A stretch of DNA of 64,000 bases from assembly GCA_948470475.1 (NCBI GenBank), contig OX419343.1, positions 15,157,828 to 15,221,827 on the forward strand, read 5' to 3'. A program made the position numbers and the translations under genes. Below the pieces are notes generated by a model. It was given only the letters and a program-made list of their open reading frames with translations. It searched no databases and was not told the origin of the DNA. Each line of letters begins with the position of its first letter. Positions within the stretch are counted from its first letter, which is position 1. Origin of the DNA: Galaxea fascicularis. Taxonomy: Eukaryota > Cnidaria > Anthozoa > Scleractinia > Euphylliidae. Below, in pieces: positions 30,301-45,300 of the stretch.

Positions 30301-33300
30301 CTAGTTCGTTAGAGAGTATGCAAAAAACTAAAGTTGAATTCGTCGAATTTTCTTAACTTGCAGTTAATGACGTAACAAATCGGACTGTATTCTTTCCTTT
30401 TGTTCGTGCAACTTAATAGACGCCCTACGTCTAGGGCGTCTAGACATAGACGCCCAACTTAAAGCGTTTATAAGATATGACAGGTGTGAGACTTTTCAAG
30501 AGTTAACACTACCAGTAGAGAGCACACCATAGTCAATGCTCAATGCGAAGTAACATTATTGACAATACTATCGCGCCAATGCATAACTGCTTACATTTGA
30601 TTTTAGCCGACAATAAAGACCGCCCTACAAGACTACTAGGCATTTAATTTTATCAGGACAACAGTGTAGTAATTTCGTCCCTTTTATTTTGTAACGCAAC
30701 AACAATTGGCATGCTATTTGGTCATGTAACATTCTGTGATTGCGTTACTTTTTGAGAAAATGGCTTTAGGAGAAAACTACTTGGGCTACTATCATTTCTT
30801 TCCAATCCTAAATAGTGACAAATGCCAAACGAGAACAGTGGTAAAACGATTATAAGTGTAATATGCATTTCCTTTGATTTTCTGACGGTCTACCATTTTA
30901 GCACGGTCTACCATCGAAGAGTAAGATATATGATATCTTAATGTATTTTTTAGTGAACGCAATGGTAGACCGTGCTAGAATGGTAGACCGTTGAATTTCG
31001 TAACAGTCCTTTTTGGAAATTAGTAAAAAACGTTTCAATCAGTGTAACATAAACGATGCAAAGCATTGACAGCACTTTGGCATTTCATTTTATGTATTTT
31101 GCCGCTGTTTTCTAAGCAGCTGGATTTAATGGCACGCGATCACATTAGAATGTCTGTTTATGTGGCTAATTCTTTTACATCAACAACAGCTTATCTCCTG
31201 AATCTAGTGTCGGCTTTTGGCGTCATTTGAAAAGGTAAACCTCCTGCCTGACGGAGATTCACAGTAAATGGCTTAGAATCACGTCTTTACAGACCGTAAG
31301 AGCAAAAACGGAGTTATATAAGTAGTCTATATCGAAGCTTAAGAATGTTTTCGGGTTTGCTCCGTAAAAGCAGTGAAATACGCTCCGATTACGTCGTACG
31401 ATAAACAGCACAAAATGAGCTTTATCCGCTGGCCATTTTTAATCCACGTGATGTAAGACAATGAAACCCTATTTGTTTTAAACACTTCATTAAAAGCAAA
31501 AACTACAATAGCTCTCGCCCAGATTCCTTAACTAATAAAGTGGCCATACAGTGCACTAGCATTGAGACAACCAGTTGCAAAATTGTTGAGACATTCGCCA
31601 TCAAAAACGTCTCTTCTTTCTCTAAAACGCTGCTGCTAACAAATCTGTGACATGCAATTCTCACCCCCTCCCTCTCCCCCTTTCAAAGTTGTTCCTCAAA
31701 GTTTCGAGCATAGTGCTGCGCCGTTAACAACTTTGATAAGAGGGGGAGGGGGAGGGAAAGCGGAAGATCATGGAAACGTCATTCAAGGCCAAATGGCGTA
31801 CAGTGTCTCAAGTATTTTTGCAACTCGTTGTCTAATTAAGGTATAAAAGTGAACTTTGTTTTCTCTGGTATGAAGGATGCAACAATGGAGCTTAGCAATT
31901 AATTTTGAAGAACTATATTTCCTTATTATAGTCTTAGACATATTGACGTCCTAGTTCGTTAGAGAGTATGCAAAAAACTAAAGTTGAATTCGTCGAATTT
32001 TCTTAACTTGCAGTTAATGACGTAACAAATCGGACTGTATTCTTTCCTTTTGTTCGTGCAACTTAATAGACGCCCTACGTCTAGGGCGTCTAGACATAGA
32101 CGCCCAACTTAAAGCGTTTATAAGATATGACAGGTGTGAGACTTTTCAAGAGTTAACACTACCAGTAGAGAGCACACCATAGTCAATGCTCAATGCGAAG
32201 TAACATTATTGACAATACTATCGCGCCAATGCATAACTGCTTACATTTGATTTTAGCCGACAATAAAGACCGCCCTACAAGACTACTAGGCATTTAATTT
32301 TATCAGGACAACAGTGTAGTAATTTCGTCCCTTTTATTTTGTAACGCAACAACAATTGGCATGCTATTTGGTCATGTAACATTCTGTGATTGCGTTACTT
32401 TTTGAGAAAATGGCTTTAGGAGAAAACTACTTGGGCTACTATCATTTCTTTCCAATCCTAAATAGTGACAAATGCCAAACGAGAACAGTGGTAAAACGAT
32501 TATAAGTGTAATATGCATTTCCTTTGATTTTCTGACGGTCTACCATTTTAGCACGGTCTACCATCGAAGAGTAAGATATATGATATCTTAATGTATTTTT
32601 TAGTGAACGCAATGGTAGACCGTGCTAGAATGGTAGACCGTTGAATTTCGTAACAGTCCTTTTTGGAAATTAGTAAAAAACGTTTCAATCAGTGTAACAT
32701 AAACGATGCAAAGCATTGACAGCACTTTGGCATTTCATTTTATGTATTTTGCCGCTGTTTTCTAAGCAGCTGGATTTAATGGCACGCGATCACATTAGAA
32801 TGTCTGTTTATGTGGCTAATTCTTTTACATCAACAACAGCTTATCTCCTGAATCTAGTGTCGGCTTTTGGCGTCATTTGAAAAGGTAAACCTCCTGCCTG
32901 ACGGAGATTCACAGTAAATGGCTTAGAATCACGTCTTTACAGACCGTAAGAGCAAAAACGGAGTTATATAAGTAGTCTATATCGAAGCTTAAGAATGTTT
33001 TCGGGTTTGCTCCGTAAAAGCAGTGAAATACGCTCCGATTACGTCGTACGATAAACAGCACAAAATGAGCTTTATCCGCTGGCCATTTTTAATCCACGTG
33101 ATGTAAGACAATGAAACCCTATTTGTTTTAAACACTTCATTAAAAGCAAAAACTACAATAGCTCTCGCCCAGATTCCTTAACTAATAAAGTGGCCATACA
33201 GTGCACTAGCATTGAGACAACCAGTTGCAAAATTGTTGAGACATTCGCCATCAAAAACGTCTCTTCTTTCTCTAAAACGCTGCTGCTAACAAATCTGTGA

Positions 33301-36300
33301 CATGCAATTCTCACCCCCTCCCTCTCCCCCTTTCAAAGTTGTTCCTCAAAGTTTCGAGCATAGTGCTGCGCCGTTAACAACTTTGATAAGAGGGGGAGGG
33401 GGAGGGAAAGCGGAAGATCATGGAAACGTCATTCAAGGCCAAATGGCGTACAGTGTCTCAAGTATTTTTGCAACTCGTTGTCTAATTAAGGTATAAAAGT
33501 GAACTTTGTTTTCTCTGGTATGAAGGATGCAACAATGGAGCTTAGCAATTAATTTTGAAGAACTATATTTCCTTATTATAGTCTTAGACATATTGACGTC
33601 CTAGTTCGTTAGAGAGTATGCAAAAAACTAAAGTTGAATTCGTCGAATTTTCTTAACTTGCAGTTAATGACGTAACAAATCGGACTGTATTCTTTCCTTT
33701 TGTTCGTGCAACTTAATAGACGCCCTACGTCTAGGGCGTCTAGACATAGACGCCCAACTTAAAGCGTTTATAAGATATGACAGGTGTGAGACTTTTCAAG
33801 AGTTAACACTACCAGTAGAGAGCACACCATAGTCAATGCTCAATGCGAAGTAACATTATTGACAATACTATCGCGCCAATGCATAACTGCTTACATTTGA
33901 TTTTAGCCGACAATAAAGACCGCCCTACAAGACTACTAGGCATTTAATTTTATCAGGACAACAGTGTAGTAATTTCGTCCCTTTTATTTTGTAACGCAAC
34001 AACAATTGGCATGCTATTTGGTCATGTAACATTCTGTGATTGCGTTACTTTTTGAGAAAATGGCTTTAGGAGAAAACTACTTGGGCTACTATCATTTCTT
34101 TCCAATCCTAAATAGTGACAAATGCCAAACGAGAACAGTGGTAAAACGATTATAAGTGTAATATGCATTTCCTTTGATTTTCTGACGGTCTACCATTTTA
34201 GCACGGTCTACCATCGAAGAGTAAGATATATGATATCTTAATGTATTTTTTAGTGAACGCAATGGTAGACCGTGCTAGAATGGTAGACCGTTGAATTTCG
34301 TAACAGTCCTTTTTGGAAATTAGTAAAAAACGTTTCAATCAGTGTAACATAAACGATGCAAAGCATTGACAGCACTTTGGCATTTCATTTTATGTATTTT
34401 GCCGCTGTTTTCTAAGCAGCTGGATTTAATGGCACGCGATCACATTAGAATGTCTGTTTATGTGGCTAATTCTTTTACATCAACAACAGCTTATCTCCTG
34501 AATCTAGTGTCGGCTTTTGGCGTCATTTGAAAAGGTAAACCTCCTGCCTGACGGAGATTCACAGTAAATGGCTTAGAATCACGTCTTTACAGACCGTAAG
34601 AGCAAAAACGGAGTTATATAAGTAGTCTATATCGAAGCTTAAGAATGTTTTCGGGTTTGCTCCGTAAAAGCAGTGAAATACGCTCCGATTACGTCGTACG
34701 ATAAACAGCACAAAATGAGCTTTATCCGCTGGCCATTTTTAATCCACGTGATGTAAGACAATGAAACCCTATTTGTTTTAAACACTTCATTAAAAGCAAA
34801 AACTACAATAGCTCTCGCCCAGATTCCTTAACTAATAAAGTGGCCATACAGTGCACTAGCATTGAGACAACCAGTTGCAAAATTGTTGAGACATTCGCCA
34901 TCAAAAACGTCTCTTCTTTCTCTAAAACGCTGCTGCTAACAAATCTGTGACATGCAATTCTCACCCCCTCCCTCTCCCCCTTTCAAAGTTGTTCCTCAAA
35001 GTTTCGAGCATAGTGCTGCGCCGTTAACAACTTTGATAAGAGGGGGAGGGGGAGGGAAAGCGGAAGATCATGGAAACGTCATTCAAGGCCAAATGGCGTA
35101 CAGTGTCTCAAGTATTTTTGCAACTCGTTGTCTAATTAAGGTATAAAAGTGAACTTTGTTTTCTCTGGTATGAAGGATGCAACAATGGAGCTTAGCAATT
35201 AATTTTGAAGAACTATATTTCCTTATTATAGTCTTAGACATATTGACGTCCTAGTTCGTTAGAGAGTATGCAAAAAACTAAAGTTGAATTCGTCGAATTT
35301 TCTTAACTTGCAGTTAATGACGTAACAAATCGGACTGTATTCTTTCCTTTTGTTCGTGCAACTTAATAGACGCCCTACGTCTAGGGCGTCTAGACATAGA
35401 CGCCCAACTTAAAGCGTTTATAAGATATGACAGGTGTGAGACTTTTCAAGAGTTAACACTACCAGTAGAGAGCACACCATAGTCAATGCTCAATGCGAAG
35501 TAACATTATTGACAATACTATCGCGCCAATGCATAACTGCTTACATTTGATTTTAGCCGACAATAAAGACCGCCCTACAAGACTACTAGGCATTTAATTT
35601 TATCAGGACAACAGTGTAGTAATTTCGTCCCTTTTATTTTGTAACGCAACAACAATTGGCATGCTATTTGGTCATGTAACATTCTGTGATTGCGTTACTT
35701 TTTGAGAAAATGGCTTTAGGAGAAAACTACTTGGGCTACTATCATTTCTTTCCAATCCTAAATAGTGACAAATGCCAAACGAGAACAGTGGTAAAACGAT
35801 TATAAGTGTAATATGCATTTCCTTTGATTTTCTGACGGTCTACCATTTTAGCACGGTCTACCATCGAAGAGTAAGATATATGATATCTTAATGTATTTTT
35901 TAGTGAACGCAATGGTAGACCGTGCTAGAATGGTAGACCGTTGAATTTCGTAACAGTCCTTTTTGGAAATTAGTAAAAAACGTTTCAATCAGTGTAACAT
36001 AAACGATGCAAAGCATTGACAGCACTTTGGCATTTCATTTTATGTATTTTGCCGCTGTTTTCTAAGCAGCTGGATTTAATGGCACGCGATCACATTAGAA
36101 TGTCTGTTTATGTGGCTAATTCTTTTACATCAACAACAGCTTATCTCCTGAATCTAGTGTCGGCTTTTGGCGTCATTTGAAAAGGTAAACCTCCTGCCTG
36201 ACGGAGATTCACAGTAAATGGCTTAGAATCACGTCTTTACAGACCGTAAGAGCAAAAACGGAGTTATATAAGTAGTCTATATCGAAGCTTAAGAATGTTT

Positions 36301-39300
36301 TCGGGTTTGCTCCGTAAAAGCAGTGAAATACGCTCCGATTACGTCGTACGATAAACAGCACAAAATGAGCTTTATCCGCTGGCCATTTTTAATCCACGTG
36401 ATGTAAGACAATGAAACCCTATTTGTTTTAAACACTTCATTAAAAGCAAAAACTACAATAGCTCTCGCCCAGATTCCTTAACTAATAAAGTGGCCATACA
36501 GTGCACTAGCATTGAGACAACCAGTTGCAAAATTGTTGAGACATTCGCCATCAAAAACGTCTCTTCTTTCTCTAAAACGCTGCTGCTAACAAATCTGTGA
36601 CATGCAATTCTCACCCCCTCCCTCTCCCCCTTTCAAAGTTGTTCCTCAAAGTTTCGAGCATAGTGCTGCGCCGTTAACAACTTTGATAAGAGGGGGAGGG
36701 GGAGGGAAAGCGGAAGATCATGGAAACGTCATTCAAGGCCAAATGGCGTACAGTGTCTCAAGTATTTTTGCAACTCGTTGTCTAATTAAGGTATAAAAGT
36801 GAACTTTGTTTTCTCTGGTATGAAGGATGCAACAATGGAGCTTAGCAATTAATTTTGAAGAACTATATTTCCTTATTATAGTCTTAGACATATTGACGTC
36901 CTAGTTCGTTAGAGAGTATGCAAAAAACTAAAGTTGAATTCGTCGAATTTTCTTAACTTGCAGTTAATGACGTAACAAATCGGACTGTATTCTTTCCTTT
37001 TGTTCGTGCAACTTAATAGACGCCCTACGTCTAGGGCGTCTAGACATAGACGCCCAACTTAAAGCGTTTATAAGATATGACAGGTGTGAGACTTTTCAAG
37101 AGTTAACACTACCAGTAGAGAGCACACCATAGTCAATGCTCAATGCGAAGTAACATTATTGACAATACTATCGCGCCAATGCATAACTGCTTACATTTGA
37201 TTTTAGCCGACAATAAAGACCGCCCTACAAGACTACTAGGCATTTAATTTTATCAGGACAACAGTGTAGTAATTTCGTCCCTTTTATTTTGTAACGCAAC
37301 AACAATTGGCATGCTATTTGGTCATGTAACATTCTGTGATTGCGTTACTTTTTGAGAAAATGGCTTTAGGAGAAAACTACTTGGGCTACTATCATTTCTT
37401 TCCAATCCTAAATAGTGACAAATGCCAAACGAGAACAGTGGTAAAACGATTATAAGTGTAATATGCATTTCCTTTGATTTTCTGACGGTCTACCATTTTA
37501 GCACGGTCTACCATCGAAGAGTAAGATATATGATATCTTAATGTATTTTTTAGTGAACGCAATGGTAGACCGTGCTAGAATGGTAGACCGTTGAATTTCG
37601 TAACAGTCCTTTTTGGAAATTAGTAAAAAACGTTTCAATCAGTGTAACATAAACGATGCAAAGCATTGACAGCACTTTGGCATTTCATTTTATGTATTTT
37701 GCCGCTGTTTTCTAAGCAGCTGGATTTAATGGCACGCGATCACATTAGAATGTCTGTTTATGTGGCTAATTCTTTTACATCAACAACAGCTTATCTCCTG
37801 AATCTAGTGTCGGGTTTTGGCGTCATTTGAAAAGGTAAACCTCCTGCCTGACGGAGATTCACAGTAAATGGCTTAGAATCACGTCTTTACAGACCGTAAG
37901 AGCAAAAACGGAGTTATATAAGTAGTCTATATCGAAGCTTAAGAATGTTTTCGGGTTTGCTCCGTAAAAGCAGTGAAATACGCTCCGATTACGTCGTACG
38001 ATAAACAGCACAAAATGAGCTTTATCCGCTGGCCATTTTTAATCCACGTGATGTAAGACAATGAAACCCTATTTGTTTTAAACACTTCATTAAAAGCAAA
38101 AACTACAATAGCTCTCGCCCAGATTCCTTAACTAATAAAGTGGCCATACAGTGCACTAGCATTGAGACAACCAGTTGCAAAATTGTTGAGACATTCGCCA
38201 TCAAAAACGTCTCTTCTTTCTCTAAAACGCTGCTGCTAACAAATCTGTGACATGCAATTCTCACCCCCTCCCTCTCCCCCTTTCAAAGTTGTTCCTCAAA
38301 GTTTCGAGCATAGTGCTGCGCCGTTAACAACTTTGATAAGAGGGGGAGGGGGAGGGAAAGCGGAAGATCATGGAAACGTCATTCAAGGCCAAATGGCGTA
38401 CAGTGTCTCAAGTATTTTTGCAACTCGTTGTCTAATTAAGGTATAAAAGTGAACTTTGTTTTCTCTGGTATGAAGGATGCAACAATGGAGCTTAGCAATT
38501 AATTTTGAAGAACTATATTTCCTTATTATAGTCTTAGACATATTGACGTCCTAGTTCGTTAGAGAGTATGCAAAAAACTAAAGTTGAATTCGTCGAATTT
38601 TCTTAACTTGCAGTTAATGACGTAACAAATCGGACTGTATTCTTTCCTTTTGTTCGTGCAACTTAATAGACGCCCTACGTCTAGGGCGTCTAGACATAGA
38701 CGCCCAACTTAAAGCGTTTATAAGATATGACAGGTGTGAGACTTTTCAAGAGTTAACACTACCAGTAGAGAGCACACCATAGTCAATGCTCAATGCGAAG
38801 TAACATTATTGACAATACTATCGCGCCAATGCATAACTGCTTACATTTGATTTTAGCCGACAATAAAGACCGCCCTACAAGACTACTAGGCATTTAATTT
38901 TATCAGGACAACAGTGTAGTAATTTCGTCCCTTTTATTTTGTAACGCAACAACAATTGGCATGCTATTTGGTCATGTAACATTCTGTGATTGCGTTACTT
39001 TTTGAGAAAATGGCTTTAGGAGAAAACTACTTGGGCTACTATCATTTCTTTCCAATCCTAAATAGTGACAAATGCCAAACGAGAACAGTGGTAAAACGAT
39101 TATAAGTGTAATATGCATTTCCTTTGATTTTCTGACGGTCTACCATTTTAGCACGGTCTACCATCGAAGAGTAAGATATATGATATCTTAATGTATTTTT
39201 TAGTGAACGCAATGGTAGACCGTGCTAGAATGGTAGACCGTTGAATTTCGTAACAGTCCTTTTTGGAAATTAGTAAAAAACGTTTCAATCAGTGTAACAT

Positions 39301-42300
39301 AAACGATGCAAAGCATTGACAGCACTTTGGCATTTCATTTTATGTATTTTGCCGCTGTTTTCTAAGCAGCTGGATTTAATGGCACGCGATCACATTAGAA
39401 TGTCTGTTTATGTGGCTAATTCTTTTACATCAACAACAGCTTATCTCCTGAATCTAGTGTCGGCTTTTGGCGTCATTTGAAAAGGTAAACCTCCTGCCTG
39501 ACGGAGATTCACAGTAAATGGCTTAGAATCACGTCTTTACAGACCGTAAGAGCAAAAACGGAGTTATATAAGTAGTCTATATCGAAGCTTAAGAATGTTT
39601 TCGGGTTTGCTCCGTAAAAGCAGTGAAATACGCTCCGATTACGTCGTACGATAAACAGCACAAAATGAGCTTTATCCGCTGGCCATTTTTAATCCACGTG
39701 ATGTAAGACAATGAAACCCTATTTGTTTTAAACACTTCATTAAAAGCAAAAACTACAATAGCTCTCGCCCAGATTCCTTAACTAATAAAGTGGCCATACA
39801 GTGCACTAGCATTGAGACAACCAGTTGCAAAATTGTTGAGACATTCGCCATCAAAAACGTCTCTTCTTTCTCTAAAACGCTGCTGCTAACAAATCTGTGA
39901 CATGCAATTCTCACCCCCTCCCTCTCCCCCTTTCAAAGTTGTTCCTCAAAGTTTCGAGCATAGTGCTGCGCCGTTAACAACTTTGATAAGAGGGGGAGGG
40001 GGAGGGAAAGCGGAAGATCATGGAAACGTCATTCAAGGCCAAATGGCGTACAGTGTCTCAAGTATTTTTGCAACTCGTTGTCTAATTAAGGTATAAAAGT
40101 GAACTTTGTTTTCTCTGGTATGAAGGATGCAACAATGGAGCTTAGCAATTAATTTTGAAGAACTATATTTCCTTATTATAGTCTTAGACATATTGACGTC
40201 CTAGTTCGTTAGAGAGTATGCAAAAAACTAAAGTTGAATTCGTCGAATTTTCTTAACTTGCAGTTAATGACGTAACAAATCGGACTGTATTCTTTCCTTT
40301 TGTTCGTGCAACTTAATAGACGCCCTACGTCTAGGGCGTCTAGACATAGACGCCCAACTTAAAGCGTTTATAAGATATGACAGGTGTGAGACTTTTCAAG
40401 AGTTAACACTACCAGTAGAGAGCACACCATAGTCAATGCTCAATGCGAAGTAACATTATTGACAATACTATCGCGCCAATGCATAACTGCTTACATTTGA
40501 TTTTAGCCGACAATAAAGACCGCCCTACAAGACTACTAGGCATTTAATTTTATCAGGACAACAGTGTAGTAATTTCGTCCCTTTTATTTTGTAACGCAAC
40601 AACAATTGGCATGCTATTTGGTCATGTAACATTCTGTGATTGCGTTACTTTTTGAGAAAATGGCTTTAGGAGAAAACTACTTGGGCTACTATCATTTCTT
40701 TCCAATCCTAAATAGTGACAAATGCCAAACGAGAACAGTGGTAAAACGATTATAAGTGTAATATGCATTTCCTTTGATTTTCTGACGGTCTACCATTTTA
40801 GCACGGTCTACCATCGAAGAGTAAGATATATGATATCTTAATGTATTTTTTAGTGAACGCAATGGTAGACCGTGCTAGAATGGTAGACCGTTGAATTTCG
40901 TAACAGTCCTTTTTGGAAATTAGTAAAAAACGTTTCAATCAGTGTAACATAAACGATGCAAAGCATTGACAGCACTTTGGCATTTCATTTTATGTATTTT
41001 GCCGCTGTTTTCTAAGCAGCTGGATTTAATGGCACGCGATCACATTAGAATGTCTGTTTATGTGGCTAATTCTTTTACATCAACAACAGCTTATCTCCTG
41101 AATCTAGTGTCGGGTTTTGGCGTCATTTGAAAAGGTAAACCTCCTGCCTGACGGAGATTCACAGTAAATGGCTTAGAATCACGTCTTTACAGACCGTAAG
41201 AGCAAAAACGGAGTTATATAAGTAGTCTATATCGAAGCTTAAGAATGTTTTCGGGTTTGCTCCGTAAAAGCAGTGAAATACGCTCCGATTACGTCGTACG
41301 ATAAACAGCACAAAATGAGCTTTATCCGCTGGCCATTTTTAATCCACGTGATGTAAGACAATGAAACCCTATTTGTTTTAAACACTTCATTAAAAGCAAA
41401 AACTACAATAGCTCTCGCCCAGATTCCTTAACTAATAAAGTGGCCATACAGTGCACTAGCATTGAGACAACCAGTTGCAAAATTGTTGAGACATTCGCCA
41501 TCAAAAACGTCTCTTCTTTCTCTAAAACGCTGCTGCTAACAAATCTGTGACATGCAATTCTCACCCCCTCCCTCTCCCCCTTTCAAAGTTGTTCCTCAAA
41601 GTTTCGAGCATAGTGCTGCGCCGTTAACAACTTTGATAAGAGGGGGAGGGGGAGGGAAAGCGGAAGATCATGGAAACGTCATTCAAGGCCAAATGGCGTA
41701 CAGTGTCTCAAGTATTTTTGCAACTCGTTGTCTAATTAAGGTATAAAAGTGAACTTTGTTTTCTCTGGTATGAAGGATGCAACAATGGAGCTTAGCAATT
41801 AATTTTGAAGAACTATATTTCCTTATTATAGTCTTAGACATATTGACGTCCTAGTTCGTTAGAGAGTATGCAAAAAACTAAAGTTGAATTCGTCGAATTT
41901 TCTTAACTTGCAGTTAATGACGTAACAAATCGGACTGTATTCTTTCCTTTTGTTCGTGCAACTTAATAGACGCCCTACGTCTAGGGCGTCTAGACATAGA
42001 CGCCCAACTTAAAGCGTTTATAAGATATGACAGGTGTGAGACTTTTCAAGAGTTAACACTACCAGTAGAGAGCACACCATAGTCAATGCTCAATGCGAAG
42101 TAACATTATTGACAATACTATCGCGCCAATGCATAACTGCTTACATTTGATTTTAGCCGACAATAAAGACCGCCCTACAAGACTACTAGGCATTTAATTT
42201 TATCAGGACAACAGTGTAGTAATTTCGTCCCTTTTATTTTGTAACGCAACAACAATTGGCATGCTATTTGGTCATGTAACATTCTGTGATTGCGTTACTT

Positions 42301-45300
42301 TTTGAGAAAATGGCTTTAGGAGAAAACTACTTGGGCTACTATCATTTCTTTCCAATCCTAAATAGTGACAAATGCCAAACGAGAACAGTGGTAAAACGAT
42401 TATAAGTGTAATATGCATTTCCTTTGATTTTCTGACGGTCTACCATTTTAGCACGGTCTACCATCGAAGAGTAAGATATATGATATCTTAATGTATTTTT
42501 TAGTGAACGCAATGGTAGACCGTGCTAGAATGGTAGACCGTTGAATTTCGTAACAGTCCTTTTTGGAAATTAGTAAAAAACGTTTCAATCAGTGTAACAT
42601 AAACGATGCAAAGCATTGACAGCACTTTGGCATTTCATTTTATGTATTTTGCCGCTGTTTTCTAAGCAGCTGGATTTAATGGCACGCGATCACATTAGAA
42701 TGTCTGTTTATGTGGCTAATTCTTTTACATCAACAACAGCTTATCTCCTGAATCTAGTGTCGGCTTTTGGCGTCATTTGAAAAGGTAAACCTCCTGCCTG
42801 ACGGAGATTCACAGTAAATGGCTTAGAATCACGTCTTTACAGACCGTAAGAGCAAAAACGGAGTTATATAAGTAGTCTATATCGAAGCTTAAGAATGTTT
42901 TCGGGTTTGCTCCGTAAAAGCAGTGAAATACGCTCCGATTACGTCGTACGATAAACAGCACAAAATGAGCTTTATCCGCTGGCCATTTTTAATCCACGTG
43001 ATGTAAGACAATGAAACCCTATTTGTTTTAAACACTTCATTAAAAGCAAAAACTACAATAGCTCTCGCCCAGATTCCTTAACTAATAAAGTGGCCATACA
43101 GTGCACTAGCATTGAGACAACCAGTTGCAAAATTGTTGAGACATTCGCCATCAAAAACGTCTCTTCTTTCTCTAAAACGCTGCTGCTAACAAATCTGTGA
43201 CATGCAATTCTCACCCCCTCCCTCTCCCCCTTTCAAAGTTGTTCCTCAAAGTTTCGAGCATAGTGCTGCGCCGTTAACAACTTTGATAAGAGGGGGAGGG
43301 GGAGGGAAAGCGAAAGATCATGGAAACGTCATTCAAGGCCAAATGGCGTACAGTGTCTCAAGTATTTTTGCAACTCGTTGTCTAATTAAGGTATAAAAGT
43401 GAACTTTGTTTTCTCTGGTATGAAGGATGCAACAATGGAGCTTAGCAATTAATTTTGAAGAACTATATTTCCTTATTATAGTCTTAGACATATTGACGTC
43501 CTAGTTCGTTAGAGAGTATGCAAAAAACTAAAGTTGAATTCGTCGAATTTTCTTAACTTGCAGTTAATGACGTAACAAATCGGACTGTATTCTTTCCTTT
43601 TGTTCGTGCAACTTAATAGACGCCCTACGTCTAGGGCGTCTAGACATAGACGCCCAACTTAAAGCGTTTATAAGATATGACAGGTGTGAGACTTTTCAAG
43701 AGTTAACACTACCAGTAGAGAGCACACCATAGTCAATGCTCAATGCGAAGTAACATTATTGACAATACTATCGCGCCAATGCATAACTGCTTACATTTGA
43801 TTTTAGCCGACAATAAAGACCGCCCTACAAGACTACTAGGCATTTAATTTTATCAGGACAACAGTGTAGTAATTTCGTCCCTTTTATTTTGTAACGCAAC
43901 AACAATTGGCATGCTATTTGGTCATGTAACATTCTGTGATTGCGTTACTTTTTGAGAAAATGGCTTTAGGAGAAAACTACTTGGGCTACTATCATTTCTT
44001 TCCAATCCTAAATAGTGACAAATGCCAAACGAGAACAGTGGTAAAACGATTATAAGTGTAATATGCATTTCCTTTGATTTTCTGACGGTCTACCATTTTA
44101 GCACGGTCTACCATCGAAGAGTAAGATATATGATATCTTAATGTATTTTTTAGTGAACGCAATGGTAGACCGTGCTAGAATGGTAGACCGTTGAATTTCG
44201 TAACAGTCCTTTTTGGAAATTAGTAAAAAACGTTTCAATCAGTGTAACATAAACGATGCAAAGCATTGACAGCACTTTGGCATTTCATTTTATGTATTTT
44301 GCCGCTGTTTTCTAAGCAGCTGGATTTAATGGCACGCGATCACATTAGAATGTCTGTTTATGTGGCTAATTCTTTTACATCAACAACAGCTTATCTTCTG
44401 AATCTAGTGTCGGCTTTTGGCGTCATTTGAAAAGGTAAACCTCCTGCCTGACGGAGATTCACAGTAAATGGCTTAGAATCACGTCTTTACAGACCGTAAG
44501 AGCAAAAACGGAGTTATATAAGTAGTCTATATCGAAGCTTAAGAATGTTTTCGGGTTTGCTCCGTAAAAGCAGTGAAATACGCTCCGATTACGTCGTACG
44601 ATAAACAGCACAAAATGAGCTTTATCCGCTGGCCATTTTTAATCCACGTGATGTAAGACAATGAAACCCTATTTGTTTTAAACACTTCATTAAAAGCAAA
44701 AACTACAATAGCTCTCGCCCAGATTCCTTAACTAATAAAGTGGCCATACAGTGCACTAGCATTGAGACAACCAGTTGCAAAATTGTTGAGACATTCGCCA
44801 TCAAAAACGTCTCTTCTTTCTCTAAAACGCTGCTGCTAACAAATCTGTGACATACAATTCTCACCCCCTCCCTCTCCCCCTTTCAAAGTTGTTCCTCAAA
44901 GTTTCGAGCATAGTGCTGCGCCGTTAACAACTTTGATAAGAGGGGGAGGGGGAGGGAAAGCGGAAGATCATGGAAACGTCATTCAAGGCCAAATGGCGTA
45001 CAGTGTCTCAAGTATTTTTGCAACTCGTTGTCTAATTAAGGTATAAAAGTGAACTTTGTTTTCTCTGGTATGAAGGATGCAACAATGGAGCTTAGCAATT
45101 AATTTTGAAGAACTATATTTCCTTATTATAGTCTTAGACATATTGACGTCCTAGTTCGTTAGAGAGTATGCAAAAAACTAAAGTTGAATTCGTCGAATTT
45201 TCTTAACTTGCAGTTAATGACGTAACAAATCGGACTGTATTCTTTCCTTTTGTTCGTGCAACTTAATAGACGCCCTACGTCTAGGGCGTCTAGACATAGA